36,551 nt of DNA, from NCBI GenBank assembly GCA_910586545.1, contig CAJUIQ010000018.1, positions 1 through 36,551 on the forward strand, written 5' to 3'. This document shows positions 13,217-20,603 of the stretch, piece by piece. The DNA is from an uncultured Eubacteriales bacterium. GTDB lineage: Bacteria; Bacillota; Clostridia; Oscillospirales; CAG-272. The notes below the pieces were generated by a model that saw only the letters and a program-made list of their open reading frames with translations, did not search any database and was not told the origin of the DNA. Position 1 is the stretch's first letter. Every line of letters begins with the position of its first letter. The translations under genes and the position numbers were made by a program.

Positions 13217-15727
13217 CTATAAGTTGGAAGGATTTAAGTCCGCACTGATAGTAAGATTTTTCGTCCCGCTTTTTCCAAAGGCAGTCAACAAGCTGCCAAT
13301 CATTTTTCTAGCACGCTTATTTAGCCTGCATTTGATCACCAACCGCATGCGGCACACATTCTGTACCCGGTACACAGGCGTTTCAAAGGGGCCGAATATT
13401 ACAGCCTCCACATCTTGAAACGCGCCATCCAAAAGCTCCCGCACATTATCCGCCAGTTTGGCAGCAGAGGCAGTCAGCAGGGCTTCATCACTGCTGCACA
13501 GCGTAATGACGGCAATATCACAAAACGGGGGAAATACCAGCGTTTTCCGCAAAAGAATCTCCCTCTCGTAAAAGGATTTATAATCCTGCATTGCCGCAAG
13601 GCGAATTACCTGGGAATCCGGATTGCAGGTTTGTACTACCGCAATACCCGGATCCTTCGCACGCCCCGCTCGGCCAATGGCTTGGGTCAGCATAGAAAAT
13701 GTGCGCTCCGCCGCCCGATAATCATCTAAGTAAAGACTTCCGTCTGCGTTCATAACCCCTACCAGTGTCACCCTTGGGAAATCATGCCCTTTGGTAACCA
13801 TTTGCGTTCCAAGCAGTACATCGGCATTTCCCTGCCGAAAGCTTTCAATCAGTTCTCTATGAGACATTTTCGTCTGTGTCGTGTCCATATCCATACGCAA
13901 CACACGCAGTCCGGGGACAAGCCGCTCAATCTCTTCCTGTGCCTGCTGCGTTCCGCATCCCATAAATCGAAAGTGCTCCGCACCGCAGGAAGGGCAAGCT
14001 ACCGGTACAGGCGTGCGATATCCACAGTAATGGCAGGCAAGGTCTCCGCGTTCACTGCGTCGACGAAAATAATCCTGTGCATCTTCCGATTCACCAATAG
14101 GAGAGCGCGTATGATATGTCAGCGATACAGAACAGTTGGGACATCGAATGGCCTCGCCGCATACCCGGCAACTTACCGCGCTGCTGTACCCACGCCGGTT
14201 CAAAAACACAATCGCCTGCGTCTTTTTATCTCGCACCTCCCGCAGTCGCTCAACAAGTCCTATGCTTACCGGAGAGGTATTCCCCGCATCTATCTCACTA
14301 CGCATATCGCTGATGGCCACATCCGGCAGCCGAGCATCTCCATAACGCTGGTTCATCTCAATCAAGGTATAGATACCGGAGACTGCTTTGTAATAGGACT
14401 GCAAAGACGGCGTCGCCGAAGACAGAACCATCAGAGCCCCATGTTGTCCGCAGCGATAGCGAGCAACATCATGGGCCAGATATTTGGGATCCGTATCCGA
14501 TTTGTAGGTGTGCTCCTGCTCCTCATCAATTACAATCATGCCAATGTTTGGCAGCGGTGCAAAAATAGCGCTGCGGGTTCCAATTACCACATCGGCCAGT
14601 CCTTTTCGGATTCGCTTCCACGTATCATACCGTTCCCCGGCGGAAAGTTTGGAATGAATGACAGCCACCCTGTCTCCATAGCATCTACAAAAATATTCCA
14701 CCACTTGGGGAGTAAGAGAAATTTCCGGAACCAAAACGATTACGCCTCGATCATCCCGCAAAACTCGGTCGATCATTTCTTTTATCACACGAGTCTTTCC
14801 GCTGCCGGTCACACCATGAAGCAATGCCGCAGCGGCGCCAGAAGTATATAAAGCTTCCAATGTATCATATGCCTCCCTCTGCTGCGCAGATAAGGCGGTG
14901 GTATCCTCCTTCACAGCATCTTCCTCCACTGCATAAGGATTGCGGAAGCTTTCGATACGTTCCACATGGATCATATTCTTTTTTTCCAAGGCATTCAGCT
15001 GCACTCTAGCTCTGGCGCCGATTTGTTCAAAAAGCTCTTCCGCACTAATTCGGCCCGTCTTTGATAGCGTAACCAATATCTGTGCCTGGAGAGGGCTTTT
15101 CAGATTACCCGCCGCGACCATACTTGCAAAGGTATCCATCACAGGAGAGACAAACGCATCGTACCGGTCGCTGGAACGTATTTTGATTCTGGACGTGCGC
15201 GTAATAATACCGGATTTTACAAGAGACGCTGCCAGCGTTGCGGCTTCATCACCGAATTTAGTCTTCAGCTGCTGACCAGATACCTCGTTTCTCGCCTTAA
15301 TATAAGAATAAAACAGTAGCGCTTTTTCAGATAGTCTTTTTAATTTTCTATCATGATCCCCCTCGGCAGCGCTGTAATAATCGAACATCTTAGACATAGC
15401 CGCCGCTGGTACAATAGCCCGTACTGCCTCACCAAAGGTACACAACGTATATTCGCATAAAAAACGGCATATGCCCAGCATTTCCTCATCCAGCAGAGGA
15501 TCGTCTCCGGACAGGGATACGATAGGCTTTGTGTTTTCATAATCGCTGTATTCCCGCACCTCTGTAACAATCGCCCGTGTGTGTCGATTCCCCCGTCCAA
15601 ACGGAACGGTTACAAGACTGCCAGAAGACACCTGACCAGAAAATTCGGCAGGGATATAGTAGTCATACGTGTGATCCGCATGATACGGAGCATCCATAAT
15701 ACGCACCGCGGCAAATTCCTTGACCAT
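13217..15727 (-). CDS. priA: Primosomal helicase PriA
   Basis: 836 aa. The 3'-DNA-binding and winged-helix parts come first (about 1-270). The superfamily-2 helicase core has Walker A GVTGSGKT (305-312), motif II DEEQ (401-404) and GRAGRA near the C-terminal side. Two zinc-binding clusters (CRVCGEAIRCPNC, CHYCGYRTPVPVACPSC) interrupt the core. It restarts stalled replication forks. Motif II is DEEQ rather than the classical DEEH, with a His two residues later (DEEQEHTYKSD); I believe this variant occurs in related Clostridia. AAAGGAG precedes ATG 15727. Confidence 0.95.
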   Translation of the reverse strand: MVKEFAAVRIMDAPYHADHTYDYYIPAEFSGQVSSGSLVTVPFGRGNRHTRAIVTEVREYSDYENTKPIVSLSGDDPLLDEEMLGICRFLCEYTLCTFGEAVRAIVPAAAMSKMFDYYSAAEGDHDRKLKRLSEKALLFYSYIKARNEVSGQQLKTKFGDEAATLAASLVKSGIITRTSRIKIRSSDRYDAFVSPVMDTFASMVAAGNLKSPLQAQILVTLSKTGRISAEELFEQIGARARVQLNALEKKNMIHVERIESFRNPYAVEEDAVKEDTTALSAQQREAYDTLEALYTSGAAAALLHGVTGSGKTRVIKEMIDRVLRDDRGVIVLVPEISLTPQVVEYFCRCYGDRVAVIHSKLSAGERYDTWKRIRKGLADVVIGTRSAIFAPLPNIGMIVIDEEQEHTYKSDTDPKYLAHDVARYRCGQHGALMVLSSATPSLQSYYKAVSGIYTLIEMNQRYGDARLPDVAISDMRSEIDAGNTSPVSIGLVERLREVRDKKTQAIVFLNRRGYSSAVSCRVCGEAIRCPNCSVSLTYHTRSPIGESEDAQDYFRRRSERGDLACHYCGYRTPVPVACPSCGAEHFRFMGCGTQQAQEEIERLVPGLRVLRMDMDTTQTKMSHRELIESFRQGNADVLLGTQMVTKGHDFPRVTLVGVMNADGSLYLDDYRAAERTFSMLTQAIGRAGRAKDPGIAVVQTCNPDSQVIRLAAMQDYKSFYEREILLRKTLVFPPFCDIAVITLCSSDEALLTASAAKLADNVRELLDGAFQDVEAVIFGPFETPVYRVQNVCRMRLVIKCRLNKRARKMIGSLLTAFGKSGTKNLTISADLNPSNL

Positions 15728-15760
15728 AGACTATCTCCTTTAAAACCCGATATACCAAAT

Positions 15761-15786
15761 TACTGCCGCCAAAATCGGCGGCAGTA
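15761..15786 (-). terminator. GC-rich hairpin between rpoZ and priA
   Basis: Perfect 10-bp arms TACTGCCGCC / GGCGGCAGTA with a 6-nt loop. On the minus strand only a weak AATTT follows, so it is probably a partial terminator or transcript-stabilising hairpin that tunes priA relative to rpoZ. Confidence 0.5.
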
Positions 15787-15800
15787 GCGCAAATGTGTAT

Positions 15801-16109
15801 TTATTCCTCGGCGTCCGACTGGTCTATGGGAGATGCTTCTTCATCACCATCCGTAAGTCCCGTAATTACAAAATCTTTATTATTTAATCCGTTAACCGCT
15901 GTTTTTACAGCCTTGTCATCCCGGTATTCCTTACGAATCATAGAAGCAATGCTTTTATCTGTTTCTTTGTTAGCGATTCGCCGTTCCGCCACTTCTCTCT
16001 GCATTACATACTCATCTGTAATCATTTTTGCACACTTTGCTGTAGCAATCACCAATGTATATCTGTTAAACTTTCCCTGCGTGAGTTCCGCTATAGATGG
16101 AGTAATCAT
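15801..16109 (-). CDS. rpoZ: RNA polymerase omega subunit
   Basis: 102 aa. Conserved omega features: PSIAELTQGKFNRYTLVIATAKCAKMI (split, residues 4-30) and a following VAERRIANKETDKSIASM helix region. It wraps the beta-prime C-terminus and helps RNA polymerase assembly. The position between gmk and priA is standard, except that coaBC, often present here in Firmicutes, is missing. The acidic C-terminal tail (DGDEEASPIDQSDAEE) is longer than in many homologues. Confidence 0.9.
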   Translation of the reverse strand: MITPSIAELTQGKFNRYTLVIATAKCAKMITDEYVMQREVAERRIANKETDKSIASMIRKEYRDDKAVKTAVNGLNNKDFVITGLTDGDEEASPIDQSDAEE

Positions 16110-16131
16110 GTCTTTTCCTACCTTTTCTGAA

Positions 16132-16743
16132 TTATATTAAAAATGCTTCTATTTCCGCTGTCATTCTGCCGGTCCGCGCACCTTCAGCATGGATGATTTC
16201 ACAAATCTGCTTGGCGCATGCTTCTATCTCATCCCGCTGATTGATTACAATATAATCATATTCGCCCGCAAGTTGAATTTCTTCTGCCGCTCGAGATAAA
16301 CGCTTTTCTACAGTCTCTATCGGCTCCGTGCCGCGGCCAACCAGCCGCTGGCGCATTTCTTCTATTGTTGGTGGAATAAGCATAATGGAAACCGCATCCG
16401 GATATAGACGTTTTACCTGTTCCGCTCCCTCTACTTCAATTTCCAAAATCATATTTTTGCCGGACGCCATAATACGCTGCGCTTCTTTTTTAGGAGTGCC
16501 GTAGTAATTGCCGCAATAGCTGGTATATTCCAGCATCTCCTCCCTGGCAACCATTTCTTCAAAAGCATCCCGATCCAGAAAATAATATTCCCGTCCGTCT
16601 TCTTCGCCCACTCTGGGAGGTCTGGTAGTTGCAGACACAGAAAGAGCAAGCTCCGGCATCATCTCCCGAACTCTGCGTACTACCGTACCCTTTCCCCCAC
16701 CGGAAGGACCGGAGATTACCACTAAAAATCCATTTTTATGCAT
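16132..16743 (-). CDS. gmk: Guanylate kinase
   Basis: 203 aa from ATG 16743, which has AGGAGG 6 bases upstream; the in-frame ATG at 16749 falls between this site and the start and is less likely. The P-loop is GPSGGGKGT (12-20). The GMP-binding region SATTRPPRVGEEDGREYYF follows, then the lid. It converts GMP to GDP with ATP. The start overlaps the end of remA by 8 bases. Confidence 0.95.
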   Translation of the reverse strand: MHKNGFLVVISGPSGGGKGTVVRRVREMMPELALSVSATTRPPRVGEEDGREYYFLDRDAFEEMVAREEMLEYTSYCGNYYGTPKKEAQRIMASGKNMILEIEVEGAEQVKRLYPDAVSIMLIPPTIEEMRQRLVGRGTEPIETVEKRLSRAAEEIQLAGEYDYIVINQRDEIEACAKQICEIIHAEGARTGRMTAEIEAFLI

Positions 16744-16993
16744 GGACATCCTCCTCTTCCTCACCAGTCAGTCTTGCCGCAACCGTTTCCGGTTGGATAG
16801 ACGACAAAATAACATGATCGCTGTCTGTAATAATAATGCCTCTGGTCCGACGACCACTGGTACAATCAATAGCTCTGCCGCTGTCCTTGGCATCTTGAAT
16901 CAAACGCTTAGCGGGAGCGCTGTCAGGGCCGATTACCGCCACGACCCGGGCTGCTGCAACCATATTATTGAATCCTATGTTGATAAACTTCAT
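16736..16993 (-). CDS. remA: RemA-like regulator (DUF370)
   Basis: 85 aa from ATG 16993 (MKFINIGFNN), the family's usual start; codons further upstream lie inside yicC. Typical features are SAPAKRLIQDAKDSGRAIDCTSGRRTR (split) and DSDHVILSSIQPETVAARL. RemA of Bacillus subtilis is a DNA-binding protein that activates biofilm-matrix and osmoprotection genes. In Clostridia it sits between yicC and gmk, as here. It overlaps both neighbours. Confidence 0.92.
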   Translation of the reverse strand: MKFINIGFNNMVAAARVVAVIGPDSAPAKRLIQDAKDSGRAIDCTSGRRTRGIIITDSDHVILSSIQPETVAARLTGEEEEDVHA

Positions 16994-17021
16994 ATGTTTC
17001 TCTATCCGTTTCTGCAAAGCT

Positions 17022-17915
17022 TTACTCAATATTTTGCACTTGTTCGCGAATTTTTTCCAAAAGGGCTTTTACATCCACAACCAGATGTGCAATCTCCATA
17101 TTCCCCGCTTTAGAACCGATGGTGTTGACTTCACGATTCATCTCCTGCAGTAGAAAATCCAGCTTGCGTCCCACTGCCTCACCCCGCTCTACTATCTCTC
17201 GGAAGGTAGCAAAATGGCTTTCCAGCCGAACCAATTCCTCATCAATAGCAGCCTTGTCCGCATATATAGCAGCCTCTGTTAAAATACGCTGTTCGCTGGT
17301 CTCAGCATCAAAATCCTGCAAAAACTTTTTTATACGTTCTACAAGTTTTGGCGCATATCCTTGGATATCCTTGGCGGATATTTCCGCAATTTTTTTGCAT
17401 ACCTCTCGAATTGACGCTATCTTATCCGCAATATCCGCTATGAGGCGCTGTCCTTCTGCCGCCCGCTGTTCCAAAAAGGAATCCAGCGCCTGGGTCAGAA
17501 TTGGGGATATGTCCGCCCAGTCACGCCCATCTGTATCCTCCGGTGTACGCACAGAAAATAACTCTCTGTTTTGAGCAACACGCATTACAGACAAATCATC
17601 CCGCAGTCCAAACTGGTCTCGTAGCTGCTCCAGTGCGCGAATATAGGAGGCGGCCAGAACCGTATCCAAAACAACATCTGTTCCGGTCTGCTGCAGCACC
17701 TCGAGCCCTACATAAACCTCTATCTTTCCACGAGATACCCCTCGAGAAGCAAGACAGGCCTTGATTTTTTCCTCAAGGTATGCATAAATACGGGGCAGCT
17801 TTACCGTAGCGTCCATATACCTGCTGTTGACAGATTTAATTTCTACCGTAATAATTTTTGATCCGTCAACAGAAGCTCCTCTGCTTCTGCCAAAGGCCGT
17901 CATGCTGCTAAGCAT
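17022..17915 (-). CDS. yicC: YicC/YloC-family endoribonuclease
   Basis: 297 aa, usual length. The N-terminal MLSSMTAFGRSRG and EIKSVNSRYMDATVKLPR are hallmarks, as is the C-terminal QEMNREVNTIGSKAGN. Members cleave RNA and help degrade small RNAs. It is the first gene of the operon, about 75 bases after the predicted transcript start of the consensus promoter at 17995-18023. Confidence 0.93.
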   Translation of the reverse strand: MLSSMTAFGRSRGASVDGSKIITVEIKSVNSRYMDATVKLPRIYAYLEEKIKACLASRGVSRGKIEVYVGLEVLQQTGTDVVLDTVLAASYIRALEQLRDQFGLRDDLSVMRVAQNRELFSVRTPEDTDGRDWADISPILTQALDSFLEQRAAEGQRLIADIADKIASIREVCKKIAEISAKDIQGYAPKLVERIKKFLQDFDAETSEQRILTEAAIYADKAAIDEELVRLESHFATFREIVERGEAVGRKLDFLLQEMNREVNTIGSKAGNMEIAHLVVDVKALLEKIREQVQNIE

Positions 17916-17994
17916 ATTGATCCCTTTCCAAAAAACCGCACAGGACGTTTTTGCGACCCCGGCGATAAATTCTCCATTTTATTGATACGTATTT

Positions 17995-18023
17995 ATTATA
18001 TACCCCCCCAGACAGTTTGTCAA
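17995..18023 (-). promoter_or_regulatory. Perfect consensus sigma-A promoter of the yicC-rlmN operon
   Basis: TTGACA (rc of 18018-18023), 17-bp spacer (18001-18017), TATAAT (rc of 17995-18000): both hexamers perfect. The spacer contains a run of seven G's. The -35 overlaps the last bases of ytvI. No terminator separates ytvI from it. Confidence 0.88.
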
Positions 18024-19084
18024 CTTTTCGCATCACTTTTTTTCTCACGTTCCTCCCACAAAACAGCCCCCGCATTCAGCAAAATCGGTGCAACAATCAT
18101 TCCCCCGACGCCAGCCAGACAAAAGCCCGCATATACAAAAACCAACGCCAGCAGTGGATGTACACCGGCATTTTTCCCAAGAATGCGAGGTTCTACCGCC
18201 TGCCGTACAATATACATAATACCAAGCAGCACCAACAGCTGGATTCCGCGCACACCATTGCCCTCCATAAAAGAAAGGAGCGTCCAGGGAACCAAGACAG
18301 TGCCTACTCCCAGTACGGGCAGCACATCTACTATAGCGATTAACAACGCTGCCAAAAAAGCATACTGCACCCGCATGACCAAAAATCCGCAAAGGAGCTC
18401 TGCAAAGGTAATCAACATAATAATAGAATACGACTTTACAAAGCGTCCCAGTCCACGCATAATGGCAGACGTGGTTCTACTTACTTTCTCTCTAAATTCT
18501 TTGGATAAAATACCAGAAAACATTTTTCCAATTCCCTTACTGTCCAGGCAAAAATAAAACAACGCAATGATTCCTACAAACAAAGTGAATACAAAGGATG
18601 GCAGATGTCCTAGGATATCTCCTGCCCCTCCGGCAATCCAAGAGCTGATTTGGCCAACGGCGCTTTTTACCATTTCCGGAAAGGTGTCGGAAAAATCTCC
18701 GTTTCCAAGATGGAACCGTTTTCCAAAGGATTCTATTTTCCCTGCCAGGCTGCTGATAGGATTGTCTGGTTGATTGAGCATATCACTAAGAGCGGTTACC
18801 GCTTCAGAAGCCTCTCGGATCAAAATAGACGCTCCAATCCATATCAGCGCCGTAATTAGCGCCGCAGTCAACACAATAAGCGCAACTGCCCAAAAAGCAC
18901 GGGAAGTATTGGTTTTTTCGTGCAGCCACTTGGCCGCGGCGCGTACCGCACAGGAAATTGCGTACGCTAAAATAAACGGCAGCAGAATCGGAAAGGCATA
19001 TTTCAGCAGCAGCCACACACCCACCGCGCCAATTACCCCGCAAAATCCGTACAATGCAAAACGAAGTAGTTTTTCCGTCGTCAT
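18020..19084 (-). CDS. ytvI: AI-2E-family membrane protein, sporulation YtvI type
   Basis: 354 aa with seven or eight hydrophobic segments: about 10-50, 62-88, 155-185, 210-260, 272-300 and 310-340. The order and the conserved LLPFILAYAISCAV, RTTSAIMRGLGRFVKSY and GIMYIVRQAVEPRILGKNAGVHPLL (split) stretches match the AI-2E transporter fold, and length and context fit the sporulation protein YtvI. Its exact function is not established. AAAGGAT precedes ATG 19084. Confidence 0.85.
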   Translation of the reverse strand: MTTEKLLRFALYGFCGVIGAVGVWLLLKYAFPILLPFILAYAISCAVRAAAKWLHEKTNTSRAFWAVALIVLTAALITALIWIGASILIREASEAVTALSDMLNQPDNPISSLAGKIESFGKRFHLGNGDFSDTFPEMVKSAVGQISSWIAGGAGDILGHLPSFVFTLFVGIIALFYFCLDSKGIGKMFSGILSKEFREKVSRTTSAIMRGLGRFVKSYSIIMLITFAELLCGFLVMRVQYAFLAALLIAIVDVLPVLGVGTVLVPWTLLSFMEGNGVRGIQLLVLLGIMYIVRQAVEPRILGKNAGVHPLLALVFVYAGFCLAGVGGMIVAPILLNAGAVLWEEREKKSDAKS

Positions 19085-19240
19085 ATCCTTTGCCTATATC
19101 CTTCTTTGTATTTAATAAGCATCATTCCTTTAAGTATATGCCATCTTTTCAGATTATTAACAGAAAAGCCTTTACAATACTGGAAATATTTGCCAAAATA
19201 AAAAAGAATATATTTTATTCTATAGAAAGGATAGCTAAAT

Positions 19241-19831
19241 ATGAAAAAAGTTATATGTATGGCTCTCGCACTTGCGATGTGTGGTCTTATGGTCTCCTGT
19301 AAAAGCGATGACGAGAAGCTGGGTGACGATCCCGTGCATGTGGAAATGTCCGTTAAAGATTTTGGGGTAATCGAGTTGGAGTTATATCCTGACATCGCGC
19401 CCATCACAGTGGAAAATTTTGTTTCCCTGGTAAAAGACGAATTTTACGATGGTCTTACCTTTCATCGGATTGTGTCCGGATTTATGATCCAGGGCGGCGA
19501 TCCGAAGGGCAATGGCACTGGCGGCAGTGACAAAGAGATTAAAGGAGAATTTTCTATCAACGGAGTTGATAACACATTATCACACACCCGCGGTGTAATC
19601 TCTATGGCAAGAAGCCAGGATCCCGATCCTGCTTCCAGTCAGTTCTTTATTATGCATGCCGATAACAAAGGATTAGACGGACAATATGCTGCATTTGGCA
19701 AAGTTACCGATGGAATGGATGTCGTGGATAAGATTGCTGCAGTGGAAGTAGAAACAGCATATCCCGGCGCGCAAGAAGAGTCATCTCCTGTAGAGCCTGT
19801 TTATATTGAATATATTAAAGTTGTGGATTAA
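19241..19831 (+). CDS. Cyclophilin-type peptidyl-prolyl isomerase, lipoprotein
   Basis: 196 aa. A signal peptide with a lipobox-like LMVSC gives lipidation at Cys20, so the enzyme should sit on the outer face of the membrane. The cyclophilin domain spans about 30-195: FHRIVSGFMIQGGDP, SMARSQDPDPASSQFFI and DGQYAAFGKVTDGMDVVD hold the active-site Arg and surrounding residues. It speeds folding of secreted proteins at prolines. It is followed 80 bases later by a closely similar gene without a signal peptide, probably by tandem duplication. Confidence 0.93.
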   Translation: MKKVICMALALAMCGLMVSCKSDDEKLGDDPVHVEMSVKDFGVIELELYPDIAPITVENFVSLVKDEFYDGLTFHRIVSGFMIQGGDPKGNGTGGSDKEIKGEFSINGVDNTLSHTRGVISMARSQDPDPASSQFFIMHADNKGLDGQYAAFGKVTDGMDVVDKIAAVEVETAYPGAQEESSPVEPVYIEYIKVVD

Positions 19832-19910
19832 ATTCTGCATTTGTAAAATTAAAGCAATAGCGTTTATGTAATCATTGTGCTGCTATTTGGCAGCAGAACG
19901 GAGTGTATTT

Positions 19911-20405
19911 ATGGATACCAAAAACATACAAGCAACGATCACAATGGAAAATGGCGGCAAAATTGAATTGGAACTGTATCCGGATATTGCGCCCATTACA
20001 GTGGAAAACTTTGTTTCCCTGGCAAAAGAAGGATTTTATAACGGCTTGATTTTTCACCGGGTTATTTCCGGATTTATGATTCAGGGCGGCGATCCCTTAG
20101 GCGTTGGCATAGGCGGTAGCGGCAAAAATATCCGAGGCGAATTTGCTATCAACGGCTTTAACAATCCCCTGTCCCACACCCGCGGAGTGATTTCTATGGC
20201 AAGAAGCCAGGATCCCAACTCAGCTTCCAGCCAATTCTTTATTATGCATGCCGATGGACCCTTTCTGGACGGGCAGTATGCCGCATTTGGTAAAGTCACA
20301 GATGGAATCAGTGTTGTAGATGAAATTGCCAGCGTACAAACAGACGCGCAGGACAAGCCCCTTACAGACCAGCGCATCGCAGAAATTTCGATTACTGATA
20401 TGTAA
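19911..20405 (+). CDS. Cyclophilin-type peptidyl-prolyl isomerase, cytoplasmic
   Basis: 164 aa from ATG 19911, with GGAG 7 bases before it. A single cyclophilin domain with no signal peptide. ELELYPDIAPITVENFVSL, FHR.ISGFMIQGGDP and SMARSQDPNSASSQFFIMHAD are nearly identical to the lipoprotein copy just upstream, also at DNA level. It serves the cytoplasm while the other serves the outside. A strong terminator follows at 20420-20461. Confidence 0.94.
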   Translation: MDTKNIQATITMENGGKIELELYPDIAPITVENFVSLAKEGFYNGLIFHRVISGFMIQGGDPLGVGIGGSGKNIRGEFAINGFNNPLSHTRGVISMARSQDPNSASSQFFIMHADGPFLDGQYAAFGKVTDGISVVDEIASVQTDAQDKPLTDQRIAEISITDM

Positions 20406-20419
20406 TTAAAATATCATAT

Positions 20420-20461
20420 AAATAAAAAGTCTCCTTTTTATTTAAAGGAGACTTTTTATTT
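20420..20461 (+). terminator. Terminator of the cyclophilin pair
   Basis: Perfect 18-bp arms starting AAATAAAAAGTCTCC and ending in GGAGACTTTTTATTT, with a 6-nt loop. Runs of A and T on both sides make it work in both directions. Confidence 0.92.
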
Positions 20462-20554
20462 CAAATCATAATTACACATTACCCGCTTGGACTGGAACTT
20501 TAAATTACTTCTATAGGAAACCCTTCTGTCCGCTGTATTTGGCAATTGCATAAG

Positions 20555-20585
20555 AAAAAGAGAGCGGAAGTACCGCTCTCTTTTT
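20555..20585 (-). terminator. Terminator of the surface-protein gene
   Basis: 13-bp arms AAAAAGAGAGCGG / CCGCTCTCTTTTT with loop AAGTA. On the minus strand the stem ends in CTCTTTTT. It lies 19 bases after the stop codon at 20604. The stretch 20462-20554 shows nothing. Confidence 0.88.
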
Positions 20586-20603
20586 AAAATCCTAACGCTG
20601 CAA

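Noticed and set aside
13784..14851. A 355-codon plus-strand frame
   Set aside because: It lies wholly antisense to conserved priA and has no recognisable protein features.
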